Shown here: positions 8,076 to 16,589 of the stretch, one piece after another
Layout: the number at the start of each line of letters is the position of its first letter
Position numbering within the stretch: the first letter of the stretch is position 1
Source: Phormidium tenue FACHB-886
GTDB lineage: Bacteria > Cyanobacteriota > Cyanobacteriia > Elainellales > Elainellaceae
DNA: 37,922 nt
Assembly: GCF_014764505.1 (NCBI RefSeq)
Contig: NZ_JACXWX010000044.1
Span: 1 to 37,922 of the forward strand
Direction of reading: 5' to 3'
The notes under the pieces: generated by a model
Databases searched by the model: none
Told to the model about the DNA's origin: nothing
Seen by the model: only the letters and a program-made list of their open reading frames with translations
Program-made: the position numbers and the translations under genes

Positions 8076-8429
8076 TCAAACCGACTGAGTTTCCTGAGCC
8101 AATAGTTCGGCGGTACGCTGATCTAGCTCGGCTGGATCCAGGAGGTTTGATTCCATGGCTAACCGCTCCAAAGCCAGCAACCAGCGCTGATAGTAATCCC
8201 ACTCAGGGTCATCCTTACAGTGGGTTGCTTCCCACTCCGCGATCGAGGCAATCAATCCCTGCCGAAAGTCCTCCCACTCATAATGTCCCTTCTTGGATAG
8301 CGCGATCGCCATCCCAAATGCGCGTCCTTCCCAGGGACGTTGAAATAACAACTCACCATTATCACGGGGTGGAGCATCTACACTGCCCAACATACTGGTG
8401 GCTGCAAACTGCTCAAATTTCACTTGCAT
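8076..8429 (-). CDS. Nitrile hydratase accessory protein (activator, beta-like)
   Basis: From ATG 8429 the product is 117 aa. Its core LLFQRPWEGRAFGMAIAL parallels VFVQPWEERIFGIHVAM in the beta subunit encoded two genes upstream, as expected because NHase accessory proteins are homologous to the N-terminal half of beta. The later part (WEDFRQGLIASIAEWE, YYQRWLLALERL) also follows the family. In cobalt enzymes this protein forms a complex with alpha and delivers metal by subunit swapping. A TTG-started extension to 8477 is unlikely. It lies about 90 bases after the alpha gene on the same strand. Confidence 0.9.
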   Translation of the reverse strand: MQVKFEQFAATSMLGSVDAPPRDNGELLFQRPWEGRAFGMAIALSKKGHYEWEDFRQGLIASIAEWEATHCKDDPEWDYYQRWLLALERLAMESNLLDPAELDQRTAELLAQETQSV

Positions 8430-8520
8430 AGTTGCATCCCAATCACTTACGAGAATGATGAATCTAATGAATACCATGAATACTGGGGTGAGTTTTATGT
8501 CCCCTCACCCGCTGCCAAGT

Positions 8521-9129
8521 TTAAGTAGGGATAACAACCTTTGCCGCACCTTGCATCGCTTCGGGTGTGACAATCGCAGCCAATTGCTCCTCTGTCCAGC
8601 CTTCCGTTCCAGCAGGACGTTCAGGAATGACAAACCAACGGATTTGAGCACTCGTATCCCAAACGGCAACCTGAGTAGATTCGGGAACCTCTAGCCCAAA
8701 CTCTTGCAAAACTTTTCGCGGTTCACGAATAGCTCTGGCTCGAAAGGTTGGGTCTTTAAACCAATAGGGAGGCAACCCTAAGACGGGCCACGGATAGCAA
8801 GAGCACATTGTGCAAACAATCAAGTTATGAACCTCTGGGGTATTTTCGACTGCCTTCATGTGTTCACCTTCCGCACCCGCCATACCACGGGGGAAATTCA
8901 TTTCTGCGATCGCTGAGGGAGTGTCTTCCAACAAGCGTTGCTTAAACGCCGGATCAACCCAGGCTTTAGCAACAATCTTGGCACCGTTAAACGGTCCCAT
9001 ATCTTTTTCAAAAAACTCAATCACCTTATCAATAGTTTCGCCAGCGATGATTCCCTTCTCAATCAAAAGGGATTCTAATGCTCGAACACGAGCTGCACTA
9101 TAGGTTTCACGATCGATATTTTCTGCCAT
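8521..9129 (-). CDS. nthA: Nitrile hydratase, alpha subunit (cobalt type)
   Basis: The 202-residue protein matches the usual alpha length. The metal-binding loop is VCTMCSCYPWPVLG, with Cys106, Cys109, Ser110 and Cys111. Threonine after the first cysteine marks the non-corrin cobalt class; iron enzymes have serine there. Two of the cysteines are normally oxidised to sulfenic and sulfinic acids. With beta it hydrates R-CN to the amide in the cytoplasm. ATG 9129 is 39 bases after the beta stop, so the two are cotranscribed. The downstream accessory gene and the CobW and HupE genes of the same cluster fit metal loading. Confidence 0.95.
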   Translation of the reverse strand: MAENIDRETYSAARVRALESLLIEKGIIAGETIDKVIEFFEKDMGPFNGAKIVAKAWVDPAFKQRLLEDTPSAIAEMNFPRGMAGAEGEHMKAVENTPEVHNLIVCTMCSCYPWPVLGLPPYWFKDPTFRARAIREPRKVLQEFGLEVPESTQVAVWDTSAQIRWFVIPERPAGTEGWTEEQLAAIVTPEAMQGAAKVVIPT

Positions 9130-9168
9130 ACTGTCGTTTCCTCAATCCATGCAATGCCTACCCAGCGA

Positions 9169-9888
9169 TTAAGCAGGGTCTTCTAAATACCCTTCAAAAA
9201 TTTGCACATAAATCCACGTCTTTGGTTCGGTCAGGTTACTCCAAATATTGTGGGAATCAAACTTTACGTTATAGATGGGCATTGGGTCGCCCACCCCATC
9301 GCCTGTTGGAAAGTAGTAGTTGTACATCCCTTCATAGACCTCGTCTATCACACCTTGCTTCGTCCGGAGATAACCTGGCAACTTGCAATGTGCTACAGGT
9401 GGGGGATTTTTGACTGTCACCACATCCCCTACTTTAAATTTCGGTGGAACTGCTACATCGACCTTTGGGGAGTCTCCTACGCGCAAATACTCCATTACCT
9501 GCTCATCGATCGCGGGGTCTCCACCCTTTGGTAAGGGAGCTGCTGGGTTTTCTAAATATGCCGTCGTTTTAGCATCTAATTCCTCTGAGGATACGTATCC
9601 CGATTCCACGAAGAAACCAGAAATACCGCCCAACCATTTCTCGTAATAGCGATATTTGAAATAATCAAATGGATTTAAACCTTCAGCGCCTTTGCGGAGG
9701 TGTCCCCAGGTCCAGAAACTCTTGAACTGGGTGGGCACTGTCTTGACGGCTTCTAAATGATTACTCAAGCCCATCATGGCAACGTGAATTCCAAAGATTC
9801 GCTCCTCCCAAGGCTGGACAAAGACACGCTTTTCAAAACTAGATGGCTTCAGTCCTTCCAAACCACCGATATAGTGCTGTAGTTTCAT
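9169..9888 (-). CDS. nthB: Nitrile hydratase, beta subunit
   Basis: The 239-aa protein begins MKLQHYIGGLEGL, a family hallmark, with the helical N-terminal region (FVQPWEERIFGIHVAMMGL) and the SH3-like C-terminal barrel (FKVGDVVTVKNPPPVAHCKLPGYLR, IYNVKFDSHNIW). Beta packs against the metal loop of alpha and contributes arginines that hold the oxidised cysteines. Order here is beta, alpha, accessory, as in many cobalt NHase operons. ATG 9888 is the clear start. About 55 bases separate it from the DUF1097-like gene upstream. Confidence 0.95.
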   Translation of the reverse strand: MKLQHYIGGLEGLKPSSFEKRVFVQPWEERIFGIHVAMMGLSNHLEAVKTVPTQFKSFWTWGHLRKGAEGLNPFDYFKYRYYEKWLGGISGFFVESGYVSSEELDAKTTAYLENPAAPLPKGGDPAIDEQVMEYLRVGDSPKVDVAVPPKFKVGDVVTVKNPPPVAHCKLPGYLRTKQGVIDEVYEGMYNYYFPTGDGVGDPMPIYNVKFDSHNIWSNLTEPKTWIYVQIFEGYLEDPA

Positions 9889-9943
9889 TCACTCACCTCA
9901 TTTAACCAAATCAAACATGGATACTCTTAATGGCGTGATCGCT

Positions 9944-10459
9944 TCAGACGCGGGTGCGTTCTCTCATAGAAGTTTGCTCCTGAGTCATAGCATCACCCCA
10001 CATTTCTGACAAATAGCCAAACACATTGCCCAATATCATTGCCGCTGCAGCAACCAAGGCAGGATTGTCTAACCCTGGCGCGGTAATGGGGTTGCCTGTT
10101 GCAATAGTAGTACCAACGGTAGAAGCAAACCCCCAGACAATTGCTGGCACCGCACTGAGTAGAGGAATCTTAGAGACTTGTACCATCGCAGCACTGCCCA
10201 ACCCAACACAAATTGCAGCGACCAAAGGATTGGCATTTAGTAAGGCAATGCTTAACAGGGTGAGAGAGGCGATCGCAACTCCTGTCAGGTTAGAGGCAAT
10301 ACTTTGCTTCAGTCCTGAAGACTTACCACCCAGTATAAAGAACGATGCCCAGGCAATAAATGTGACCCATACAGGAACAAGAATCAACGTAGCTGTGAGA
10401 TAAGTATCAACTGCACCTAAAACTCCAATGCTGATACTATAAGCATCTAACTTTCTCAT
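9944..10459 (-). CDS. DUF1097-like integral membrane protein
   Basis: The 171-aa product is almost entirely hydrophobic, with about five or six membrane helices rich in small residues (AAICVGLGSAAMV, VAAAAMILGNVFGYLSEMWGD), consistent with the DUF1097/YcdZ group of inner-membrane proteins, whose function is not established. It sits inside the NHase operon between the CobW GTPase and beta, about 55 bases from each. A role in nitrile, amide or metal movement is plausible, but inferred from position only. The family name is moderately certain. Confidence 0.65.
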   Translation of the reverse strand: MRKLDAYSISIGVLGAVDTYLTATLILVPVWVTFIAWASFFILGGKSSGLKQSIASNLTGVAIASLTLLSIALLNANPLVAAICVGLGSAAMVQVSKIPLLSAVPAIVWGFASTVGTTIATGNPITAPGLDNPALVAAAAMILGNVFGYLSEMWGDAMTQEQTSMRERTRV

Positions 10460-10515
10460 TAGAGAAACTCCCTTTGAGGAATGGAAATTTAATATTTAGA
10501 AACTTTGCAGATCAC

Positions 10516-11475
10516 TTAAACCAAGCAAGACTGAAACCCTGCTTTCAAAACTGCTTCGGGAAGATTGCGACCGATAAAAACCATCTCATTTCGACGATTT
10601 TCATGCGGCTTCCAAGGTTTTCCGGGTCTGCCGTCCAAAAGCATATGAACTCCCTGAAGCACAAACCGCCGATCCTCATCGTCGACATTCAAAATGCCCT
10701 TCATTCGAAAGAGATTCTGTCCTTGTGCCTGTACGAGTTGATTTAGCCAGGTGGTGAGCTTGTCACTACTAACAGACCCTGTTTCCACAATCGAGATAGA
10801 CGTCACCGTTTCATCATGTTCGTGGGCATCTTCACTTAGAAATTGGGGATCGATCGACAAGGCATTTTTCAAGTCAAAAGCTTTCACGCCTAAAATTGCA
10901 CCAATCTCCAACTCACAATTCTGAGTCCGGTGGATTTTTGCGATCGCGTTAGCGGCTCGAATTCGTTTCTCTAAAACGTCTGCTTGCTCTGAAGAAACGA
11001 GATCCATTTTGTTGAGAAGAATTACATCGGCGAAGGCAACTTGTTCCTGAGCCTCACTGCTATCCCAGTGGTCCCAAATATGTTTTGCATCGACTACCGT
11101 CACAACGGCATCTAGCTCTGTTTTTGAATGCATTGCCTCATCAACAAAGAAAGATTGAATTACAGGTGCTGGATCTGCTAAACCCGTGGTTTCAATGACT
11201 AAATGATCAAACTTTTCCTGCCTCTCCAAAAGATTACCAATGATCCGAATTAAATCACCTCTCACCGTGCAACAGATACAACCATTATTCATTTCCAAAA
11301 TTTCTTCATCAGCATTCATCACAAGCTGACCATCAATTCCGACATCGCCAAACTCATTAACAATCACGGCAACTTTTTTGCCATGCTCAAACGTCAAAAT
11401 GCGATTAAGTAGTGTGGTCTTTCCAGACCCCAAATAGCCGGTAATGACAGTAACAGGAATCGCGCGACTGATCAT
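10516..11475 (-). CDS. CobW/G3E-family GTPase, metallochaperone
   Basis: The 319-residue protein has Walker A GYLGSGKT (13-20), the metal-binding CxCC motif GCICCTVR (Cys66, Cys68, Cys69), Walker B region [10 protein letters not shown], and the guanine-specificity motif NKMD (155-158). A histidine/acid patch (EDAHEHDE) and the C-terminal CobW domain ([11 protein letters not shown]...RFVLQGVH) follow. G3E GTPases load metals into target enzymes; in the NHase setting the partner is most likely the cobalt enzyme encoded just downstream. ATG 11475 is right for the domain. The 237 bases upstream separate it from the deacetylase gene and could hold its own promoter. Confidence 0.92.
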   Translation of the reverse strand: MISRAIPVTVITGYLGSGKTTLLNRILTFEHGKKVAVIVNEFGDVGIDGQLVMNADEEILEMNNGCICCTVRGDLIRIIGNLLERQEKFDHLVIETTGLADPAPVIQSFFVDEAMHSKTELDAVVTVVDAKHIWDHWDSSEAQEQVAFADVILLNKMDLVSSEQADVLEKRIRAANAIAKIHRTQNCELEIGAILGVKAFDLKNALSIDPQFLSEDAHEHDETVTSISIVETGSVSSDKLTTWLNQLVQAQGQNLFRMKGILNVDDEDRRFVLQGVHMLLDGRPGKPWKPHENRRNEMVFIGRNLPEAVLKAGFQSCLV

Positions 11476-11712
11476 ATTATTAAAGAGCCAATTGATAAAT
11501 AAAGTTAATCAATCTAGTGAAGAGCTGCATCTATTCATTGCATTAACTCACAAGTCAAAATGTATTAATTAAGACAATTACAGGATTAGGGTAAACGCAG
11601 CTACAACGAGGCGGAAAAGGGTGTAGGATGGGGAGATTCCCTTTGCGGTTGTGTCGATTGGCTAAGGAATTAAGCTCTGATTCAAACAGCCTTTTGAAGT
11701 AACTCCAGGTTC

Positions 11713-12579
11713 TCAAGCAGACTTGATATAAGCCGCCACGTTTTCACAGGTTGCCCACCAGACATCATCAAATGTTTTCATGTACTCAAACAGCCGATAA
11801 AGCATATTCAGCCGTCCCGGTCTGCCTAACAAGTTGGGGTGAAAAGTTGTAGTAAATAGCCCGCCAAACCGCCGCATGCCATCAAATTCCTCTTTCCAAA
11901 TCTGAAATGCAGATTCAGCAGTGGCATTGACCCCACCGCCCGGAAACGGTCCTGCTCCAAAAATCTGCCAGTCATCCAATATCATGCTGATCGGCAGTTC
12001 TATGAGCGTTCCAGCATTGGTTTTCAACCAATAGGGCGTATCATACTCCATTAAGCTACAGTCGTAGATCATACCTAGTTCACACAGTAGCTCAAGCGTG
12101 CTCAGTTTGACTCCCCACCCTGGAGCGCTCCATCCTACAGGGGCTTTCCCTATAATCTGCTCTATCGACTTTGTTCCTTGAATGAAAATTTCTCTCTGCT
12201 CAGCTTTGCTCAAGAAGAAGCAGTTCTCATGCAGATATCCATGATGTGCAACTTCATGTCCTGCACTGGCGATCGCTTCAACCATATCTGGGTGCAGATC
12301 AGCGACATAGCCGGGAATGAAGAAAGAGCCTGGAATCTCTAAGCTACGGTGCATCTCCAAGATACGAGGAAGCGCTGTGGAAACGCCATACGCCCCTTCT
12401 GATAAAGCCGCCAGATGATCAGCTGCACGGGGATCGCCAGCAATTGCGCCTGCTTCTCCGTCAATATGCCAGCTGATAGAGACCACACATTTCTGGTTTT
12501 GTGGACCTTGAAAGCCAGGAATTGAAGTAACTTCAAAGGTATTGAGTAGCAAATCAGGATTAGAATGTTGCTGGATCAC
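11713..12579 (-). CDS. Polysaccharide deacetylase-family (NodB/PuuE-like) hydrolase
   Basis: The 288-aa protein has the NodB barrel features: an early metal-site acid in SISWHIDGE, then SFFIPGYVADLHPDMV, and the metal histidines in HEVAHHGYLHEN (about 130-141). SAPGWG comes later, with a C-terminal TTTFHPNLLGRPGR histidine. The order resembles PuuE/HpPgdA-type enzymes, which act on small C-N substrates such as allantoin or on peptidoglycan, rather than chitin deacetylases. There is no signal peptide, so it is cytoplasmic. Its place between the regulator and the NHase genes makes a small-molecule amide or imide substrate attractive, but that is inference. Confidence 0.82.
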   Translation of the reverse strand: MIQQHSNPDLLLNTFEVTSIPGFQGPQNQKCVVSISWHIDGEAGAIAGDPRAADHLAALSEGAYGVSTALPRILEMHRSLEIPGSFFIPGYVADLHPDMVEAIASAGHEVAHHGYLHENCFFLSKAEQREIFIQGTKSIEQIIGKAPVGWSAPGWGVKLSTLELLCELGMIYDCSLMEYDTPYWLKTNAGTLIELPISMILDDWQIFGAGPFPGGGVNATAESAFQIWKEEFDGMRRFGGLFTTTFHPNLLGRPGRLNMLYRLFEYMKTFDDVWWATCENVAAYIKSA

Positions 12580-12629
12580 GTATCCCTCACTTACATATTT
12601 CTAAAGTTCAGCAGGTTAATCTTGTCAAC

Positions 12630-13301
12630 CTATAAATTTTTCAAGACACTCGCTAATTCCTTCTCGTACCAGATCGTGTGATAGAACATTAAATCCTCTG
12701 CCTTAGCTACATCTCGCTGCTTCAGCGCCTGCAAAATGTCCCAGTGCTGCTGGGCAGAAGTTTCTACTGGCACAATTGCATGATGCCAAATAATCGGTCG
12801 AATCCGGTCAGTGTGCTCCTGAAGCTGCTGAATTTGCGCTTTCAGCTTGCGGTTGCCAACTATGTCAAACAAATAAGTATGGAATGCGTCACCCAACTCT
12901 CGTGCTTGGTCGTCTTCCTGATTAGCAATTGCCTGATCGGCTTGGATCAGCAGAGCTTCCATTGCCTGGAAGTCGGTGTCTTTCAGAAGAGGGGTTGCGC
13001 GCCTCACTACGTATCCCTCCAGCGCTGCTTGAACTTCTATTACCTCCAAAATCACCTTGGCTGAAGGGACAGTCACTTTCGCACCACGCCGTCCGTCGCT
13101 TTCAACCCACCCCTCGCGCTCTAGCATGATCAACGCTTCTCGAACCGGCGTTCGGCTAACTCCATACTCTTTGGCAATATCGCCGATAACGAGATAATCA
13201 CGCGGTTTAATTTCTAAAGACAAAATCCCTTGCTTGAGCGTATTAAAAACTCTTTCTGTTAAGGAGTATTCCTCGTTATCAATTAGCTCCGGAAACGGCA
13301 T
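12630..13301 (-). CDS. GntR-family regulator, FadR/FCD subgroup
   Basis: The 223-residue protein has an N-terminal winged helix (about 12-75; IGDIAKEYGVSRTPVREALIMLEREGWV is the recognition region) and a helical C-terminal FCD domain with metal/ligand histidines and acids (ELGDAFHTYLFD, AQQHWDILQALKQRD). FCD regulators usually repress catabolic or transport operons and release DNA when a carboxylate-like ligand binds. It lies within the cluster between the hydrolase and permease genes, so it is most likely the local regulator. A TGTAT-N4-ATACA palindrome upstream of the first cluster gene is a candidate site. Confidence 0.92.
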   Translation of the reverse strand: MPFPELIDNEEYSLTERVFNTLKQGILSLEIKPRDYLVIGDIAKEYGVSRTPVREALIMLEREGWVESDGRRGAKVTVPSAKVILEVIEVQAALEGYVVRRATPLLKDTDFQAMEALLIQADQAIANQEDDQARELGDAFHTYLFDIVGNRKLKAQIQQLQEHTDRIRPIIWHHAIVPVETSAQQHWDILQALKQRDVAKAEDLMFYHTIWYEKELASVLKNL

Positions 13302-13345
13302 GAGTTCATCAGATTGATTTCAAGAAAACAAATTAGTGATGATGG

Positions 13346-14083
13346 TTAGCGAATGATTTGATGCATTGCACTTGTCTTCCTGGCTAACGGCTGGGACGCA
13401 TTGAAGGAGAACACTTTGTTCTCTAAATAAGATGAAATCTTAGTCAATACTCCAACAATGATTAAATATAACACTGCCACTTGAATGAGGATCTCTGCAA
13501 ATACAAAGTTCTCAAAAATCAGCGCGTTGCCCACCTTGGTCAATTCATTGACAGAAATTACAGAAAGTAGAGAGGATGCTTTCACCACGTTAGCTAATTC
13601 ATTGGTCAATGCGGGTATCATCCGCTTCGCCGCCTGAGGAAATAGAATTTGCATTAGTACCATTGGTTCATCCATACCAATGGCAAGAGCAGCTTCCCGT
13701 TGTCCGCGATCGACTGACTCAATTGCTGCCCGCACAATTTCTACCTGATAGCCAGCTGCAATAATCGTCAAAGCAATTACACCGGTCCAGAACTCGTTTA
13801 ACCGTAACCCAAATGAAGGCAACGCAAAGTAGATAAAAGCGATAATTAACAGAGGTGGAACACCGCGTACAAAGTCAACCCATCCTTGAATCATCGATTT
13901 GATAACAGATGGTCCTAGCACTCGCAAACCCCCCAGCAGAAACCCTACGCTGGTTCCTAGAAGCATTGCTAAACAGCTAATTTGAATGGTGACACCTGCT
14001 GCCTGTAGAATCTCTGGAAGAGTTTGCCACATAAAAGCAGTGTCAAAGGCGAGTAATGCGGTTTGCATAGGTTGAACTAGCAC
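13346..14083 (-). CDS. ABC transporter permease, polar amino acid type (second of two)
   Basis: The 245-aa membrane protein has the HisMQ/GlnP architecture: five predicted helices, ILQAAGVTIQISCLAMLLG at the start, RGVPPLLIIAFIYFALPSFG, and the EAA loop QREAALAIGMDEPMVLMQILFPQA that contacts the ATPase. It is paralogous to the permease at 14902-15603, and the two probably form a heterodimer. The ATG is at 14083, about 18 bases after the ATPase stop. The substrate cannot be deduced from the permease alone. Confidence 0.92.
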   Translation of the reverse strand: MLVQPMQTALLAFDTAFMWQTLPEILQAAGVTIQISCLAMLLGTSVGFLLGGLRVLGPSVIKSMIQGWVDFVRGVPPLLIIAFIYFALPSFGLRLNEFWTGVIALTIIAAGYQVEIVRAAIESVDRGQREAALAIGMDEPMVLMQILFPQAAKRMIPALTNELANVVKASSLLSVISVNELTKVGNALIFENFVFAEILIQVAVLYLIIVGVLTKISSYLENKVFSFNASQPLARKTSAMHQIIR

Positions 14084-14101
14084 AGCAATTAAAAGACAAG
14101 T

Positions 14102-14860
14102 TTAGAGAACATAGCTGAGAAACTTTCGAGTTTTGCGGCTACGTGGGCGTGTGAAGAAGACTTCTGTTGCACCCACTTCTATGATTCTGCCTTGCTCCAT
14201 GAAAACAACTCGATCGGCAACCCGTTGAGCAAAAGGAATTTCGTGCGTCACAATTAACATAGTCATTCCATCTTCGGCAAGTTCCTGCATCACCTGTAAT
14301 ACTTCATGCGTTAAGCAGGGATCGAGAGCTGAAGTTGGTTCATCAAATAGCATGAGTTTAGGATTCATTGCTAAGGCACGGGCGATCGCTACTCGCTGTT
14401 GCTCTCCTCCAGAGAGTTGCCAGGGAAACTTGTCGGCATGATGCCTCAGATGTACTTTATCTAATAGATCTCGTGCTAGCTCGTAGCAAATACCTTTAGG
14501 CTTCTTCAGCACTTTTTGAGGACCGATCGCAATATTGTCTAGCACCCTTAGATGTGAGAACAAATGGAAGCCTTGAAATACCATGCCAACTTCACGCCGC
14601 TGCCTTGCAACTTGACTAGAGGAAGCCGTGATCCAGCGTCTTTGCTTGTCAAAATGTCCCCCCATCGGTCGTCCATCTAGCCATACCGTACCTTGATTTG
14701 GAGCTTCCAAATAATTGATACAACGCAAAAGCGTGCTTTTACCAGATCCGGATGCACCTAGAAAGACCACCTGTTCTCCCGCAGCGATCTCTAAGTTAAT
14801 ATCAATTAGCGCTGCAGTTTTTTCATAGTTTTTATAAAGGTTCTCGATCTTGAGTAACAT
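14102..14860 (-). CDS. ABC transporter ATP-binding protein, polar amino acid type
   Basis: The 252-residue ATPase has all motifs intact: Walker [10 protein letters not shown] (about 35-43), Q-loop MVFQGFHLF, signature [15 protein letters not shown], Walker [14 protein letters not shown] and H-loop VTHEIPFA. The short insert around [15 protein letters not shown] between Walker A and the Q-loop is slightly longer than in GlnQ. It lies between the two permease genes with short spacers, so the importer genes are one transcription unit. Confidence 0.94.
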   Translation of the reverse strand: MLLKIENLYKNYEKTAALIDINLEIAAGEQVVFLGASGSGKSTLLRCINYLEAPNQGTVWLDGRPMGGHFDKQRRWITASSSQVARQRREVGMVFQGFHLFSHLRVLDNIAIGPQKVLKKPKGICYELARDLLDKVHLRHHADKFPWQLSGGEQQRVAIARALAMNPKLMLFDEPTSALDPCLTHEVLQVMQELAEDGMTMLIVTHEIPFAQRVADRVVFMEQGRIIEVGATEVFFTRPRSRKTRKFLSYVL

Positions 14861-14901
14861 AGCGTTGTTTGAGAATGAATTAGTAAATATTTATTTGTGC
14901 T

Positions 14902-15603
14902 TTAACCAGATGGATTAGATAGCGAAGATACGGGAACCAACTCATTTCCAAAATTGAAAACCTTATCTTCTAGATATTTTGCCCCCAGGCACAGTGTTTG
15001 GATAATTGCAAAGTACAACACTGATAAGACCAGCAAAACTTCAGCAAATTTGAAAGTAGCGGCAATAATTGCATCACCTGCTTTAGTCAGTTCAAACAAA
15101 GAAATCACTGACAATACAGAAGACGCTTTGACCAAGTTGGCAAGCTCATTTGCTAAAGGCGGAATCATACGACGAGCAGCTTGCGGTAGAACGATCCATA
15201 CCATTGTCATTCGATTGGTCATACCAATCGAAGCGGCAGCTTCGTGTTGTCCACGGCTGATGGAGGTGATTGCCGCTCGCACAATTTCAATTTGATAGCC
15301 AGCTGAGTTGAACGTCAGCGCTACCACACCAACCCAAAATACATCTAATTTCATCCCCAGCTTGGGAAGTACGAAGAATGCCGTATAGATTTGTATAATG
15401 ATGGGCGTGCCCCGGACGATCCAAACGTAGGCATTGAGCAGTACACGGAGGAAACTGCGGGCAGAACTCAGGACCCATATCATACCCAAGCTGACCCCGA
15501 TTAGCGTTCCCAGCAGCAGTGAAAGCAAGCTAACTGCCAGAGTAATCCATAAAGGCTGAATTAACCTTGGAGCTATGTCAAAAATAAAATTAATATCTAG
15601 CAC
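14902..15603 (-). CDS. ABC transporter permease, polar amino acid type (first of two)
   Basis: The 233-aa HisMQ-type permease shows RGTPIIIQIYTAFFVLPKLG and the coupling loop QHEAAASIGMTNRMTMVWIVLPQAARRMIPPL, closely parallel to the second permease. About five membrane helices are expected. ATG 15603 follows the binding-protein stop by 36 bases. Pairs of non-identical permeases are normal in amino-acid importers. Confidence 0.93.
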   Translation of the reverse strand: MLDINFIFDIAPRLIQPLWITLAVSLLSLLLGTLIGVSLGMIWVLSSARSFLRVLLNAYVWIVRGTPIIIQIYTAFFVLPKLGMKLDVFWVGVVALTFNSAGYQIEIVRAAITSISRGQHEAAASIGMTNRMTMVWIVLPQAARRMIPPLANELANLVKASSVLSVISLFELTKAGDAIIAATFKFAEVLLVLSVLYFAIIQTLCLGAKYLEDKVFNFGNELVPVSSLSNPSG

Positions 15604-15639
15604 CTTGAATTTCTATCCTGTGAGTTGAATCAAGTGTTC

Positions 15640-16554
15640 CTACCAGTTTGGTGCATCTTTAGGCAAATCTTTGAACGCTTGACCAAACCATTTAGTCTGC
15701 AGCTCATAGAGCGATCCATCAGTTTGCATTGCCAGAATTGCTTGATTGAAGCCATTTCGTAAGTCTTCGTCTTCTTTGCGAAATGCCGCACAGGTGTACT
15801 CAGCCTTCCAGCGCTCTGACTTAAAAGGAATGACTTCAAATCCAGGATTGGTTTTGGTAAACTCCAGCATACTCACGACTGAACTGGCGTAGGCATCAAT
15901 CCGTTTGCTTCGCAGTGCCTCTAGCCCTGCCGTGTCATCTGGAAAGGTTTTGATGGTTTCAGCGTACTGGATCTGCAATTCTTCCTGAGTCACTTCGAGC
16001 TGCTTGATGGAAGGAGTTCCCGCTTTTGTGCCAACAATTCTGCTATTAAGGTCTTTGCGGTCAGCAATTCCCTCACCTGCTCGCACCAGCAGTCCTGAAC
16101 TGGCGTCCATATAGGGAATAGAAAAGTTGACTCGCTTGTAGCGCTCCTCAGTTGCCGTCATGCCACCGAGAATCATATCGAACCCACCATCATAGAGAGT
16201 CTGAATCACGGTTGCCCAGTTTGTTGGAGTTGGGCGAGCTTCCACACCCCACTGCTTGCCTATTGCGGCAGCAAGGTCAATATCATAGCCGATCAGTTTG
16301 TTGCTTTCGTCGTAAAACTCGAACGGGCGATAGCCAGCTTCCAAGCCATAGGATAAATAGCCCCGTTGCTTGATAGTCTGAAGTAGCCCACCGGGTGAAC
16401 TTTGAGCCGCCGGAGAAGCTGGAGAAGCTTCGTTGGTGGTTGAATTTGTACAGGCAGCGAGGATACTTGTACCAACAGCCATCGCGCCGTACTTAATGAA
16501 TTTACGGCGGCTCGCACCATAAAATTCTAGTTGAGGGTAACGTAGATTACTCAT
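15640..16554 (-). CDS. Extracellular solute-binding protein family 3, Tat-type lipoprotein
   Basis: The 304-residue protein begins with a twin-arginine leader (SRRKFIKYGAMAVGTSILAAC) whose lipobox cysteine is residue 35, so it should be a folded, lipid-anchored periplasmic protein. The mature part is a family 3 binding protein: YGLEAGYRPFEFYDESNKLIGYDIDLAAAIG, DMILGGMTATEERYKRVNFSIPYMD, VGTKAGTPSIKQL. It presents the ligand to the permeases encoded directly downstream. The family binds amino acids and related small polar compounds; a cyano- or amide-substituted ligand is conjectural. Confidence 0.93.
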   Translation of the reverse strand: MSNLRYPQLEFYGASRRKFIKYGAMAVGTSILAACTNSTTNEASPASPAAQSSPGGLLQTIKQRGYLSYGLEAGYRPFEFYDESNKLIGYDIDLAAAIGKQWGVEARPTPTNWATVIQTLYDGGFDMILGGMTATEERYKRVNFSIPYMDASSGLLVRAGEGIADRKDLNSRIVGTKAGTPSIKQLEVTQEELQIQYAETIKTFPDDTAGLEALRSKRIDAYASSVVSMLEFTKTNPGFEVIPFKSERWKAEYTCAAFRKEDEDLRNGFNQAILAMQTDGSLYELQTKWFGQAFKDLPKDAPNW

Positions 16555-16589
16555 CTTAGATCTCCTATCTGTTTAAAGGTAGTCAAAAA

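Noticed and set aside
11476-11712. NtcA-type site (GTA-N8-TAC) for nitrogen control of the NHase genes
   Set aside because: The only GTA...TAC pair has a 14-base spacer, not eight.
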